Shown one piece after another: positions 45,668 through 56,630 of a stretch of DNA of 64,000 bases. Source of the DNA: Alphaproteobacteria bacterium. GTDB lineage: Bacteria; Pseudomonadota; Alphaproteobacteria; UBA2966. The stretch lies in the NCBI GenBank assembly GCA_021296255.1, contig JAGWAU010000035.1, positions 47,274 to 111,273 of the forward strand. The letters are read 5' to 3'. Position 1 is the first letter of the stretch. Each line of letters starts with the position of its first letter. Both the position numbers and the translations under genes were made by a program. The notes beneath the pieces are model-generated. The model did not search any database, was not told the origin of the DNA, and worked only from the letters and a program-made list of their open reading frames with translations.

Positions 45668-46252
45668 TCAGAACGACGAGCGGGGTTCCTTCAGAAATGC
45701 CAATTCGTTTGCGGTCGACCGGCGGCCCAACGTCTCGTTGCGATGGGGGAAACGCCCGAACCGCTCGATGATCTCGCAGTGCCGATGCACCGAGAAATGC
45801 GCCTTCTCCCGGAAATTCTCGTCGAAATCCGGCAGTATCTGCGAGTAGAGCGCGACGCAGTGCCGCTGATCGGCCAGATTCTCACTGTGCTCGAAAGGTA
45901 GATAGACGAACAGGCGCTGTACGGTCATCAACTGGCGATCGACTCCGCGGTCCACTGCCCGCCGCGCGATCGAGCGTGCCTTGGCGTCCGCAGAGTAAGC
46001 CTTGGGGAGCCCTCGAAAGATGTTTCGGGGAAACTGATCGAGCGTGACGATCAGAGCCAGGGTGCCTTCCACCGTTTCCTGCCACGAATCGTAGCCACCC
46101 GCCGATGCCTTCGCGACGTGCCGTCCGAAGCGGTCGCGGATCTCCGCATCGAAGGCGGCATCCTTTTCGAACCAGGCCGCCCGGTGTGAGCCGAACTCCG
46201 TGCCGGCGGGGTCGCCGAACCAAAACTTCAACACGTCCGGGTACTCGGTCAT
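45668..46252 (-). CDS. DUF924 family protein (copy 1)
   Basis: A 194-residue helical protein: MTEYPDVLKFWFGDP at the start, ALIVTLDQFPRNIFRG and FVYLPFEHSENLADQ in the middle, and HCEIIERFGRFPHRNETLGR near the end are hallmark DUF924 segments. The fold resembles TPR-like helical proteins; molecular function is unknown. It begins four bases after the stop of a paralogous gene on the same strand, so the two form a tandem duplicate. ATG 46252 matches the paralogue start. Confidence 0.9.
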   Translation of the reverse strand: MTEYPDVLKFWFGDPAGTEFGSHRAAWFEKDAAFDAEIRDRFGRHVAKASAGGYDSWQETVEGTLALIVTLDQFPRNIFRGLPKAYSADAKARSIARRAVDRGVDRQLMTVQRLFVYLPFEHSENLADQRHCVALYSQILPDFDENFREKAHFSVHRHCEIIERFGRFPHRNETLGRRSTANELAFLKEPRSSF

Positions 46253-46256
46253 AGCC

Positions 46257-46844
46257 TCAACCAAAACTGGATCGTGGTTCCTCGAGAAATGCCGCCTCCG
46301 CGGCGCTGGTCGCCCGCCCCAACGTCTCGTTGCGGTGGGGAAACCGCCCGAATCGCTCGATGATCTCGCAATGGCGATGAATCGCGAAATGGAAGCGTTC
46401 GTAAAGAGCGCCGTCGAAGTCCCCAAGAATTGTCGTCAGGTGCGCAACTCCCCGACGCTGATCGGCGAGGTTCTCGCTGTGCTGGAACGGCAGATAGAAA
46501 AACAGCTTCTGCATGGTCGGGAATCGCCGGTCGAAACCGCGGTCCAAGGCTCGGCGCGCGACGGAGCGCGCCCTGGCGTCCGTGGCGAAGGCCGTCGGAT
46601 GCCTGCGAAAAATGTTCCGAGGAAACTGGTCGAGGACGATGGTCAGCGCGAGCGCGCCGTCCGGTGTCTCCTGCCAAGCATCGCAGTCGCCCGCCGACGC
46701 CTTCGCGACGACACCTGCGAAGCGCGAACGCACCTCTGAATCGAACGCGTCGTCCTTCCCGAACCAAGCGTCCCGGAATTCGTTGGAATCCTCGTCGCCG
46801 GGATCGCCGAACCAGAACGCCAAAACCTCTGAATACCCCGTCAT
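46257..46844 (-). CDS. DUF924 family protein (copy 2)
   Basis: A 195-residue paralogue of the adjacent gene, sharing FWFGDP, LDQFPRNIFR, YLPFQHSENLADQR, HCEIIERFGRFPHRNETLGR and the terminal EEPRSSF. The identity looks well above half over the whole length. ATG 46844 (MTGYSEVLAFWFGDPGDED) is the start; the upstream frame lacks similarity. Lies between ilvC and copy 1 on the same strand. Confidence 0.9.
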   Translation of the reverse strand: MTGYSEVLAFWFGDPGDEDSNEFRDAWFGKDDAFDSEVRSRFAGVVAKASAGDCDAWQETPDGALALTIVLDQFPRNIFRRHPTAFATDARARSVARRALDRGFDRRFPTMQKLFFYLPFQHSENLADQRRGVAHLTTILGDFDGALYERFHFAIHRHCEIIERFGRFPHRNETLGRATSAAEAAFLEEPRSSFG

Positions 46845-46905
46845 GGGCGGCACCCCACGGACACGCGGCCCAATGACGCACGGCCGCGCCGAATCCGGCA
46901 CACGA

Positions 46906-48003
<1,098 letters not shown>

Positions 48004-48510
48004 CTACATTGGATTGGTACCCCTCGAGATGGCTGCAACACCCGTTCGGGAAATGTCGACGAGCCCCAAGGGCTTCATGAGTTCGATGAACGCATCCAAT
48101 TTGTCGGTCGACCCCGTCATCTCGAAAACGAACGACTCGGCGGTGCTGTCGACAACGCGCGCCCGGAATATGTCGGCGATACGCAAGCTCTCGACCCGCT
48201 TCTCGCCGGAGCCTCGAACCTTGACCAGTGCCAGCTCTCGCTCCACGGACGGCCCGTCGACGGTCAAGTCCATCACCTTGTGGATGGGCACCAGCCTTTC
48301 AAGCTGTGCCTTGATCTGTTCGATCACCATCGGTGTCCCGGAGGTGACCAACGTGATGCGCGAGAGCTTCTCCTCCGTGTCCACCTCCGCCACGGTCAGG
48401 CTTTCGATGTTGTAGCCGCGACCCGAGAAGAGACCGATGACCCGCGCGAGGACACCCGCTTCGTTGTCTACGAGGACGGTGATGGTGTGATAATGCTGTT
48501 CGGTATCCAC
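48004..48510 (-). CDS. ilvN: Acetolactate synthase small (regulatory) subunit
   Basis: About 168 residues with an ACT domain at the start (TITVLVDNEAGVLARVIGLFSGRGYNIESLTVAEVD) that binds valine, and a C-terminal ALS_ss_C domain. It regulates and activates the catalytic subunit encoded 72 bp upstream. GTG 48510 is chosen because AGGGA lies at proper spacing and family sequence starts there; a GTG at 48546 would add 12 residues. Confidence 0.95.
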   Translation of the reverse strand: MDTEQHYHTITVLVDNEAGVLARVIGLFSGRGYNIESLTVAEVDTEEKLSRITLVTSGTPMVIEQIKAQLERLVPIHKVMDLTVDGPSVERELALVKVRGSGEKRVESLRIADIFRARVVDSTAESFVFEMTGSTDKLDAFIELMKPLGLVDISRTGVAAISRGTNPM

Positions 48511-48582
48511 GACGATTGTCCCTAGCCAAGCCGGGCGACGAGACACGCCCGGGCGCGGGCCCGGACGCGAGAGCGCTCCTGC

Positions 48583-50337
48583 TCACACCATCGCGAGTCC
48601 GTCTTCGCTGACCTCGGTATCCCCGCCAGGCCCGAGCAGCATGTCGTAGTGGGCCGAGCCCGCAGGAATCATGGGGAAGCAATTCTCGTCGGGATCGACC
48701 TGAATATCCGCGAGCACGGGTCCCGGGTCCGCCATCATCTTCTCAAGGACCCCATCCAGTTCGCCCGGTTCGCTCGCCCGCAGACCCGTAACGCCAAACG
48801 CCTCGGCCAACCGCACGAAGTCGGGCAGCGAATCCATGTAGCTTTCGGCGTAACGCCCGCCGTGGAGAATCTCCTGCCATTGGCGCACCATTCCCATGTA
48901 ACGATTGTTGAGCAGATACACCTTGACCGGCGCGCGATGCTGCACCGCGGTGGACAGCTCCTGGATACACATCATCAATGATGCCTCGCCGGAAACGCAG
49001 ATGACAGGAGCCTCGGGGTGGGCGATCTGGACACCGATGGCTGCAGGGAGACCGTATCCCATCGTCCCCAAACCACCGGACGTCATCCAGCGGTTGGGTT
49101 TCTCGAACGGCAGGAACTGCGCGGCCCACATCTGATGCTGGCCGACGTCGGTGGTGACATAGACGTCGCTGTCCCCGCACAACTCGCGCAGCCGCTCCAA
49201 CGCGTATTGCGGCTTGATCAGGCCATCACCCTGCTCGTACCGGAGACAGTTCCGGCTGCGCCACGTATCGATCTGGGCCCACCAATCCTGGATGGCCGAC
49301 GCGTCGGGGCGCCTTCCGGATGCCTTCCAGACCTTGATCATGTCTTCCAGAACGTGGGCACAGTCGCCGACGATGGGAACCTCCACCGGAACATTCTTGT
49401 TGATCGACGATGGATCGATGTCGATGTGAATCTTCTTCGATCCCTTGCTGAACTCATCCAGCCGTCCGGTGATGCGGTCGTCGAAACGGGCACCGACCGC
49501 GATCATGACGTCGCAGCCGGCCATCGCCAGGTTGGCCTCGTAGGTGCCGTGCATGCCGAGCATCCCCAACCACCGAGGATCTGAAGCCGGGAAACAACCA
49601 AGGCCCATGACGGTGCTCGTGATGGGATAACCCGTCAGACGGACGAGTTCGGTCAGCAACTGCGACGCCGCTTGGCCCGAGTTCACAACCCCACCGCCGG
49701 AATAGATGATCGGCCGCTTGGCGGAGAGCAGCATCTTCACCGCTTGTTCGATGGCTCCAAGATCACCTTTCAATTGGGGACGATAGGTCTTGTGCCGAAT
49801 CGTCTCCCGCGGAACGTATTCGCCTTCGGCGATGGAAACGTCCTTGGGAATATCGACGACCACCGGTCCCGGGCGGCCGGAGCTCGCAACGTAAAACGCT
49901 TCGTGGATGACGCGCGCCAAGTCATCGACGTCCTTCACGAGATAGTTGTGCTTGGTGCATGGCCGGGTAATGCCGATGGTGTCCGCCTCCTGAAAGGCGT
50001 CATTGCCAATGAGATGCGTGGCCACCTGACCCGTCAGGCACACGACGGGAATGCTGTCCATCATCGCGTCGGTCAGCCCGGTCACCGCGTTGGTCGCCCC
50101 CGGACCCGAGGTCACGAGGACGACACCAGGCTTGCCCGTGGAGCGGGCGTATCCCTCGGCCATGTGCGTCGCGCCTTGTTCATGCCGCACGAGCACATGG
50201 CGAATCCGGTTTTGCTGGAATATGGCGTCGTAGAGCGGAAGTACGGCACCGCCGGGATAACCGAAAATCACATCGACCCCTTGATCCTCCAGTGCCTTGA
50301 GGACGATCTGTGACCCCGACATGCGCGCGTTCGGCAT
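48583..50337 (-). CDS. ilvB: Acetolactate synthase large (catalytic) subunit
   Basis: A 584-residue ThDP-dependent enzyme. PyR domain [15 protein letters not shown] and [35 protein letters not shown] (catalytic Glu in RHEQG), central FAD domain with [16 protein letters not shown], and the PP domain with [18 protein letters not shown] and [17 protein letters not shown], where the usual GDG metal motif is GEA as in other proteobacterial AHAS proteins. Condenses pyruvate units for valine and leucine synthesis. Start at ATG 50337 or the close ATG 50322. Confidence 0.97.
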   Translation of the reverse strand: MPNARMSGSQIVLKALEDQGVDVIFGYPGGAVLPLYDAIFQQNRIRHVLVRHEQGATHMAEGYARSTGKPGVVLVTSGPGATNAVTGLTDAMMDSIPVVCLTGQVATHLIGNDAFQEADTIGITRPCTKHNYLVKDVDDLARVIHEAFYVASSGRPGPVVVDIPKDVSIAEGEYVPRETIRHKTYRPQLKGDLGAIEQAVKMLLSAKRPIIYSGGGVVNSGQAASQLLTELVRLTGYPITSTVMGLGCFPASDPRWLGMLGMHGTYEANLAMAGCDVMIAVGARFDDRITGRLDEFSKGSKKIHIDIDPSSINKNVPVEVPIVGDCAHVLEDMIKVWKASGRRPDASAIQDWWAQIDTWRSRNCLRYEQGDGLIKPQYALERLRELCGDSDVYVTTDVGQHQMWAAQFLPFEKPNRWMTSGGLGTMGYGLPAAIGVQIAHPEAPVICVSGEASLMMCIQELSTAVQHRAPVKVYLLNNRYMGMVRQWQEILHGGRYAESYMDSLPDFVRLAEAFGVTGLRASEPGELDGVLEKMMADPGPVLADIQVDPDENCFPMIPAGSAHYDMLLGPGGDTEVSEDGLAMV

Positions 50338-50468
50338 TGGTTCGATCCCACTATTGCGACAAAACCGCCCAGTGCCGTTCGGCGCTGGACGGTCGAAAAT
50401 CCGGGCCGTTGTGTCACGAAATCCCAGGCCCAAGCCCGAAAAATCTGCGACAACCTATCCTCTGCCGT

Positions 50469-51434
50469 TCAGGGGGTCAATATGGATTGACGAATAAATG
50501 AAAAGATTTTTGGGAAAAAACTTTCCAAATCTTGCGTCGGAAATTGCCGCCAATCGGCCATCCGGTTGCGGAACCAAGTCATTTGACGCTTGGCATAGCG
50601 GCGCGTCGAGCGCTGTCCCGCCGCAACTGCTCCATCCAGGGTGTCCTCGCCGCTCAGACAACGCGCGAGCTCGCGAACTCCGACCGCCTTCATGACGGGA
50701 TGTGAAGCCGGAACGGCCCGCGCGAGGAGGCCTCGCACCTCGTCCACGGCGCCGCTCGTCACCATCTCCTCGAAGCGACCGTCGCATCGGGCATAGAGGG
50801 TCTCCCGCGGAACCGACAATACGATCTTGGCAAAACGTCCGGGGCAACGCGTCCCCGTGTGGCGGCGTTGCCACTCCGCCAACGATATACCCGTCGCCTC
50901 GATGACTTCCCACGCCCGCGCCATCCGCCGCCGGTCGGAGGGCCGGATGCGTTCCGCCATGAGCGGATCCTTCCGGGACAACTCCTCATGGAATGGAATG
51001 TTGCCCAGCTGGTCCAGACGCTTTCTGCCTTGTTCCCTGACGGCAGGGGGAATGTCGGGAACGGGAGCAAGGCCTTCGACAAGTGCCTGAAAATACAAGC
51101 CGGTTCCGCCGACGACGATGGGCATGCGGCCGTCCGAATGTGCTTTCGATATTGCTTCGCCGGCCAGCTCGCACCAGCGAACGGCCGAACACCGCTGATT
51201 ACTCGGGAAAACCCCGTAAAGGCGGTGTGGTGCTCGATCCTCGTCGTCCTGAGACGGTCGGGCGGTCAATATCCTCAGGTCGCGATAGACCTGCATACTA
51301 TCCGAATTTATGATCGTCGCCCCGCCGAATGGCTCCAGTGCCTCCGCGAGCGCGAGCGCGAGCCGGGATTTGCCGCTGGCGGTGGGACCCGCGATCAGTA
51401 CGCCGGTGTGCGTCGACTTATCCGGCATGGGCAT
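50469..51434 (-). CDS. miaA: tRNA dimethylallyltransferase
   Basis: A 321-residue MiaA with P-loop GPTASGKS at residues 16-23, the INSDSMQVYRDLRILTARP specificity segment, VVGGTGLYFQALVEGL, and the C-terminal QRSTRRYAKRQMTWFRN. It prenylates A37 of tRNAs reading UNN codons. The serB gene diverges from it across 64 bp, and ilvB lies downstream on the same strand, an order seen in alphaproteobacteria. Confidence 0.96.
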   Translation of the reverse strand: MPMPDKSTHTGVLIAGPTASGKSRLALALAEALEPFGGATIINSDSMQVYRDLRILTARPSQDDEDRAPHRLYGVFPSNQRCSAVRWCELAGEAISKAHSDGRMPIVVGGTGLYFQALVEGLAPVPDIPPAVREQGRKRLDQLGNIPFHEELSRKDPLMAERIRPSDRRRMARAWEVIEATGISLAEWQRRHTGTRCPGRFAKIVLSVPRETLYARCDGRFEEMVTSGAVDEVRGLLARAVPASHPVMKAVGVRELARCLSGEDTLDGAVAAGQRSTRRYAKRQMTWFRNRMADWRQFPTQDLESFFPKIFSFIRQSILTP

Positions 51435-51498
51435 TCAAGGATACGGATCCTGCAATCGTGTTCCGCAAGCTGCTTTTCCGCATCATGAGGCATGGTTC

Positions 51499-52398
51499 GT
51501 GACCCATGTAATCACGCTTGTCGGCAATCCGCAGCAGTCGCCCGTGTCTCCCGGCCTGGCCGACGCAGCGCATTCGGCCTTGTCCCGCCTCGACGGCCAA
51601 GTCGGGGATATCAATTGGCTGTCTCCGGGAACGGCCTGCGATGTTCCCATTGACGGGATCGACCCGACCGTCGCCGTTGAAGCTGTTCGCGCCGTCTTGG
51701 AAGGGCAGCCGGTCGACATCGTGGCACAACGCAGGAAACATCGCCGCAAGCGCCTTCTCATCGCAGACATGGATTCGACGATGATCCGGCAGGAATGCAT
51801 CGATGAAATCGCCGAATTCGTCGGTCGCCGAGCGCAAGTCGCAGCCATAACCGAACGCGCGATGCGTGGCGACATAGACTTTCCCGAAGCTGTTCGCGAG
51901 CGTGCGAACATGTTTGCCGGACTCGGCGCGGACGTCCTCGAGCGTGTCTACGACGAGAGCATTTCGCTCACGCCGGGTGCTGAGACCCTCGTCCGGGTCA
52001 TGCGGCGAAGCGGTGCGGTTACGGCCTTGGTGTCTGGCGGTTTCACGCAATTTACGAGCCGCGTCGCGGAACGCGTTGGTTTCGACTACCATCATGGCAA
52101 CGAGCTCGAGATCGTGGCGGGCAAGCTTACCGGAAAGGCGCTCGAGCCCATCAAAGGGGGCGATGCCAAGGTAGAACTGCTCGATCGCTACCGTGACCGG
52201 CTCGGCATTTCCGCCGAGCAAACACTCGCTGTCGGAGATGGCGCCAACGATATTCCGATGATCAAGGTTGCCGGCCTTGGCGTAGCCTTTCATGGCAAGC
52301 CCAGCGTTGTCGAAGCGGCGGACGCGGAGATCAGCAACGGCGACCTGACGGCCCTCTTGTATATCCAAGGGTTTCGCGAGGCCGAGATAAACGCCTGA
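51499..52398 (+). CDS. serB: Phosphoserine phosphatase
   Basis: A 299-residue HAD phosphatase. Motif I is D90-M-D92-S-T; SGGFTQFTSRVAERVGFDYHHGN gives motif II, K-G-G-D-A-K motif III, and VGDGANDIPMIKVAGLGVAFHGKP motif IV. An N-terminal ACT-like region precedes. The last step of serine biosynthesis. GTG 51499 avoids overlapping miaA; an in-frame ATG at 51427 would run into it. It converges with degP across a G16 run. Confidence 0.94.
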   Translation: MTHVITLVGNPQQSPVSPGLADAAHSALSRLDGQVGDINWLSPGTACDVPIDGIDPTVAVEAVRAVLEGQPVDIVAQRRKHRRKRLLIADMDSTMIRQECIDEIAEFVGRRAQVAAITERAMRGDIDFPEAVRERANMFAGLGADVLERVYDESISLTPGAETLVRVMRRSGAVTALVSGGFTQFTSRVAERVGFDYHHGNELEIVAGKLTGKALEPIKGGDAKVELLDRYRDRLGISAEQTLAVGDGANDIPMIKVAGLGVAFHGKPSVVEAADAEISNGDLTALLYIQGFREAEINA

Positions 52399-52419
52399 AC
52401 ATCGACCAGGAAACGGGGC

Positions 52420-52435
52420 GGGGGGGGGGGGGGGG
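52420..52435. repeat. Homopolymer G16 between convergent genes
   Basis: Sixteen consecutive G at the 3' ends of serB and degP. No coding effect is evident. It is likely unstable or a sequencing and assembly weak point. Confidence 0.6.
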
Positions 52436-52453
52436 CCTGGGTTCGTTTCGAGT

Positions 52454-53920
52454 CTAGGTCTTTTCCAAGCGCAGGGCCACGAACCGCAGGTCATCAGACC
52501 GCTGTACCAACAGCAATACCGATTTGCGATTCGAGTCCTTGGCCTCCTTGACCTTCTCGAGGACCTGGCTGGGTGAAGAGACCTCCTCCTGGGCAACCTC
52601 CACGATGATGTCCCCAGCCTGAATCCCCTTTTCGGCTGCGGCAGATTCGTCGTCGACCTCGGTGATGACGACCCCTTTGACGTCCCCGCCAATTTCAAAC
52701 CTATCGCGAAGATCTCCGGTGATGGAGGACAGGGTCATGCCGAGCGCCTCAATGGAACTTGAGGCCCCGCCACCCGAGTCGCCAGACGTCAGAGCCGCGA
52801 CCTCATCCTCCTTCAACTCGCCGATCTTGACGCTCAGGGTGATCTTCCCGCCCTTCCGCCAAACCTCGACGTCGACAGCCTTGCCGATTTCGGTCTCCGC
52901 GACGATTCGCGGCAAGACGCGAACACGGGGCACATCCTTGCCATCGAATTTGAGAATGACGTCACCCGCTTCGAATCCCGCGACAGCGGCGGGTCCAGGA
53001 TCGAAGACGCTGGCAACCAATGCACCACGGGGCTCATCGAGAGCAAGACTCTCGGCGATCTCGTCGGTCACCGGCTGGATGCGGACACCGAGCCAACCGC
53101 GGCGGGTTTTGCCGAACTCACGAAGCTGTTGGATGACCGGTTTCGCCAAGTTGACCGCGATGGCGAATCCGATTCCCACGCTGCCGCCGGAGGGCGAGAA
53201 GATGGCTGTATTCACCCCGATCACCTCACCATCCATATTGAACAGGGGACCACCCGAGTTACCGCGATTGATCGACGCATCCGTCTGGATGAAATCGTCA
53301 TACGGTCCCGCATTGATGTTACGCGAACGGGCCGAAATGATGCCGGCAGTCACCGAGCCACCCAATCCGAACGGATTGCCAATGGCCATCACCCAGTCGC
53401 CGACCCGGGACTTGTCCGAATCGCCAAGCTTGACGAAGGGAAGATCTCCATCCCCCTCTTCCTTCTCCACCTGAAGGACAGCGAGGTCGGTCTTGGCATC
53501 CCGCCCCAACAGCTTCGCGGTGCGACGCTTCTCGTCGCTAAAGATGACGGTGATTTCGTCGGCCTCCGCGATGACATGATTGTTGGTGACGATGACACCA
53601 CTCGGATCCACCAAGAACCCGGAGCCGAGAGATGACACCCGACGCGTCGGACGGTTGTCGCCCCGACCGTCGTCCCCGGGACGCTGTCGTTCGAAGAAGT
53701 CCTTGAAAAACTCCTCGAACGGAGAGCCAGGCGGGAACTGCGGGATCGGAACCTCGCCGCGGCGACCGCTCACTTTCTGTGTCGTCGAGATGTTGACGAC
53801 CGCCTGGGTCAGTTCCTGTGCCAAATCGGCGAACGTCTCCGGCGCGGTACGGGCAAAGGCTGCGGTCGACCAGACCAGCGAGGCGGCAAGGACCGCGATC
53901 CCCAGGCGTCGCCCAAACAT
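52454..53920 (-). CDS. degP: Do/DegP-type periplasmic serine protease
   Basis: About 488 residues with a signal peptide (GIAVLAASLVWSTAAFA), trypsin-like protease domain with catalytic H115 (VTNNHVIAEADE), D145 (AKTDLAVLQ) and S222 (RGNSGGPL), and two PDZ domains (about 285-375 and 395-485). Degrades or chaperones misfolded envelope proteins. ATG 53920 fits the signal peptide; TTG 53986 with AAGGA upstream is an alternative giving 22 more residues. It lies in the hflK-hflC-DUF2065-degP order typical of alphaproteobacteria. Confidence 0.95.
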   Translation of the reverse strand: MFGRRLGIAVLAASLVWSTAAFARTAPETFADLAQELTQAVVNISTTQKVSGRRGEVPIPQFPPGSPFEEFFKDFFERQRPGDDGRGDNRPTRRVSSLGSGFLVDPSGVIVTNNHVIAEADEITVIFSDEKRRTAKLLGRDAKTDLAVLQVEKEEGDGDLPFVKLGDSDKSRVGDWVMAIGNPFGLGGSVTAGIISARSRNINAGPYDDFIQTDASINRGNSGGPLFNMDGEVIGVNTAIFSPSGGSVGIGFAIAVNLAKPVIQQLREFGKTRRGWLGVRIQPVTDEIAESLALDEPRGALVASVFDPGPAAVAGFEAGDVILKFDGKDVPRVRVLPRIVAETEIGKAVDVEVWRKGGKITLSVKIGELKEDEVAALTSGDSGGGASSSIEALGMTLSSITGDLRDRFEIGGDVKGVVITEVDDESAAAEKGIQAGDIIVEVAQEEVSSPSQVLEKVKEAKDSNRKSVLLLVQRSDDLRFVALRLEKT

Positions 53921-54202
53921 ACCGGTCTGCCGCCGGTGTTGCAGAGAATCGCGGATTTGCAACGTTGAAATCGAGTCCCTGATCAATGTTCGTGTCCTTC
54001 TCGCCGCGCCGCCGACATTCCGGCGGCATCAGATTGCTGACCAGCGCTCCAGACGTATGGGTTACGGAGCTCCGAATCAAGTGCCTCGGCAGCCCGGGAC
54101 GAAGCGCTCACCGGCCTGATAGAAAGGACCAAATATGGATTCAACTTGGCCGAAATCGGACCCTCAGTCGGTCAATTCAAGGCCATTTTGCGGCACATTC
54201 TG

Positions 54203-54388
54203 CTAGCTCTTGAGCAGCCAGACAACTCCAAACCCAGCGACGGCCAAGCATAGCCCCGCGCCTCGGAGAAGGCCGTTCGACTGCTCGAGAGCCGCAGCCA
54301 TCATCCGCTTCATGCCGTCCGGAAACAACGCATAAAGCGCCCCTTCGATGACCATTACCAATCCCAGGGCCAGTCCGAGCTCGTACAT
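54203..54388 (-). CDS. DUF2065 (YjeT-like) small membrane protein
   Basis: 61 residues with two hydrophobic helices (LGLALGLVMVIEGALYALF and GAGLCLAVAGFGVVWLL) around PDGMKRMMAA, the DUF2065 pattern. It is regularly found next to hflC; function is unknown but likely connected to the HflKC membrane complex. ATG 54388 is preceded by hflC 68 bp upstream on the same strand. Confidence 0.88.
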   Translation of the reverse strand: MYELGLALGLVMVIEGALYALFPDGMKRMMAAALEQSNGLLRGAGLCLAVAGFGVVWLLKS

Positions 54389-54456
54389 GATTTCGTGACC
54401 AACCGGCCGTTTCTTTCCGCCAGGCGTCGGCCCCTCAAATCCACGGATACGCCGGA

Positions 54457-55347
54457 CTACCGCGTGCCGGACTGACCGCCTTCGCCCAGCATGCTGCCGA
54501 AGTACCGAAAAAAGTCGGAGTCGGGCGAGAGCACCATGGTCGTGTCATCGCCACCCAATGACTCGCGATAGGCCTGCATGGACCGGTAGAAAGTGAAAAA
54601 GTCGATGTCGGTGCCGAAGGCCTCGGCGAATATCCGAACGGCGTTGGCGTCGCCTTCGCCCCGCAAGATCTGCGCCTGCTTCTGCGCTTCGGCCACCAGG
54701 ACCGTCTTTTCACGATCCGCCCGTGAGCGGATACGCTGGGAGATCTCGGCGCCCTGAGCCCGGAACTCCCGCGCCTCCCGCTCTCGCTCCGTCTTCATCC
54801 GCGCGTAGATCGCCTGGTTGTTCGCCTCGGGCAGGTCGGCGCGCTGGATACGCACATCGGCGACGCTGATCCCCAGGTCCTTGGCTTCGGCATTCACCCG
54901 CTGAGCGATCAGCGCCATCAGTTGCGCGCGCTCTCCCGTCAAAACCGATTGCAACGGCACCGTACCGATAACCTGACGCAGGCTCGACGTCAGAAGGGCG
55001 TTCAGGCGTTGGCGGGCGACGAGCTCATTGCCCACTGTTTGATAGAACCGCAACGGATCGTCGATGCGGTAGCGGAGGAAGGAGTCGACCACCAGGCGCT
55101 TGCGGTCCGAGGCGATGACTTCCTCGCCCCCGCCGTCGTAGCCAAGCATCCGCCTGTCCAGGAACACGACGTTCTGGATGAACGGCAATTTGGCGTGCAG
55201 GCCGGCCTTCTTGACCACGCGCTTGGGCTCGCCGAACTGCAGGACGAGGGCCTGCTGTGTCTGATGGACCGTGAACAACGCGCTGAACGCGATGACTCCC
55301 GCGACCAGCACGATGATGCCCAGAATGGCGAGCGTCCGACGGTTCAT
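54457..55347 (-). CDS. hflC: HflC, SPFH-domain subunit of the HflKC complex
   Basis: A 296-residue membrane-anchored SPFH protein: an N-terminal TM (LAILGIIVLVAGVIAFSAL), the band-7 domain, and a helical region rich in Arg/Glu (MKTEREREAREFRAQGAEISQRIRSRADREKTVLVAEAQ). With HflK it forms a cage around FtsH and modulates its proteolysis. Its ATG overlaps the hflK stop by ATGA at 55344-55347. Confidence 0.96.
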   Translation of the reverse strand: MNRRTLAILGIIVLVAGVIAFSALFTVHQTQQALVLQFGEPKRVVKKAGLHAKLPFIQNVVFLDRRMLGYDGGGEEVIASDRKRLVVDSFLRYRIDDPLRFYQTVGNELVARQRLNALLTSSLRQVIGTVPLQSVLTGERAQLMALIAQRVNAEAKDLGISVADVRIQRADLPEANNQAIYARMKTEREREAREFRAQGAEISQRIRSRADREKTVLVAEAQKQAQILRGEGDANAVRIFAEAFGTDIDFFTFYRSMQAYRESLGGDDTTMVLSPDSDFFRYFGSMLGEGGQSGTR

Positions 55348-56450
55348 TGGGTTTCTCCCGTGCGCTTCTGAAGTTCGGGCAGCGGCAGGTACGGAACCAC
55401 TCCACTGCCCGAGTTCTTGTCGATGACGACCTTGTTGATGCCGCGCAGCACCTCTTCCATGGTCTCGAGATAGATCCGCCGCGTCGTGACATCCTTGGCC
55501 TGGGCGAATTCCGTGTAGACGGCCAAGAACCGGCTGGCGTCGCCTTCCGCGCGCGCCACGACCTCTTGCCGGTAGCCCTCCGCTTGCTGAAGCAGTTGCT
55601 CCGCCTCGCCGCGCGCGCGCGGAAGAATGTCGTTGGCGTAGGCTTCGGCCTCGTTCCTCTGCCGCTCGAGATCGGCCCGTGCCCGCTGGACGTCGCGGAA
55701 AGCGTCGATCACGGCCGAAGGTGGATCGACCTTCTGCAGCCTCGCCTGCTGGATCAGGATGCCGGCTTCGTAGGAATCGAGAATCTCCTGGGTAAGCTCG
55801 CGGACGGAGTTCTCGATCGCTTCCTTGTTTTGCGCCAGGGCGTCGCCGATCGGCTTGTTGCCGATGACCTCGCGCATGGCGCTTTCCGCCGCCGCCTTCG
55901 CCGTCTCCTCGGGGTTCTGCACGTTGAACAGGAACTGCCCGGCATCCTTGATGACCCAGAACATCGCGAAGTCGATGTCGACGATGTTCTCGTCACCGGT
56001 CAGCATCAGGCTTTCTTCCGGCACGTCGCGCGTGGTCTCCGCCCGTCCGAATTCCCCGGCGCTGCGGTACCCCACTTGGATCTGGTTGACCCTTGTGACC
56101 TTCGGTGTATCCACCGATTCGATCGGTGTCGGAAGATGGTAGTTGAGACCCGGCTGCGTGGTTGCAACCCACTCTCCGAACCGCAGAACGACACCTTGCT
56201 CATCCGGTTGTACGCGATAAAACCCACTGGCCGCCCACACCGCGACCACGATCAGCACGATCAGGGCCAACCCGCGGCCGCCTCCGCGGCCGCCCGGCAG
56301 TATACCCCGAAATCGATCCTGACCCTTACGCAGAAGGTCTTCGAGATTGGGAGGCTGAGGTCCACGGGGACCTTGTCCCCACGGTCCACCGCCGCCACCA
56401 CCGCCGCCACCGCCACCCTGCCAGCCGCCGCCTTGGTTCTTCCATGGCAT
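55344..56450 (-). CDS. hflK: HflK, SPFH-domain subunit of the HflKC complex
   Basis: A 368-residue protein with the Gly-rich cytoplasmic tail typical of HflK (MPWKNQGGGWQGGGGG, ending GPRGPQPPNLEDLLRKGQDRF), a TM helix (LALIVLIVVAVWAASGFY), the SPFH domain, and a coiled helical tail. ATG 56450 chosen by similarity and length. Translationally coupled to hflC. Confidence 0.96.
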   Translation of the reverse strand: MPWKNQGGGWQGGGGGGGGGGGPWGQGPRGPQPPNLEDLLRKGQDRFRGILPGGRGGGRGLALIVLIVVAVWAASGFYRVQPDEQGVVLRFGEWVATTQPGLNYHLPTPIESVDTPKVTRVNQIQVGYRSAGEFGRAETTRDVPEESLMLTGDENIVDIDFAMFWVIKDAGQFLFNVQNPEETAKAAAESAMREVIGNKPIGDALAQNKEAIENSVRELTQEILDSYEAGILIQQARLQKVDPPSAVIDAFRDVQRARADLERQRNEAEAYANDILPRARGEAEQLLQQAEGYRQEVVARAEGDASRFLAVYTEFAQAKDVTTRRIYLETMEEVLRGINKVVIDKNSGSGVVPYLPLPELQKRTGETQ

Positions 56451-56630
56451 GCCGTCAACTCCAGTTTCGGATTCGAATGAAACCCAATTGCAGGAAATTT
56501 TGCATTCAGCGCCGCTCGCGGTTATATGACAGCTTGCCCGTACGCGCAATGAACCGTACGCCCCGCAGTCACCACAAGCGAGCGTACTCCTTTATGCGCC
56601 GCGCCGAACACGGAAGGCAAGCTCTCCGCC

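Noticed and set aside
50338-50468. ilv attenuator between miaA and ilvB
   Set aside because: Some GC-rich pairing is possible but there is no branched-chain-codon leader and no clear terminator.
51310-51498. N-terminal extension of SerB by 63 codons
   Set aside because: It overlaps the 5' end of the divergently transcribed miaA and has no similarity to SerB; GTG 51499 fits better.
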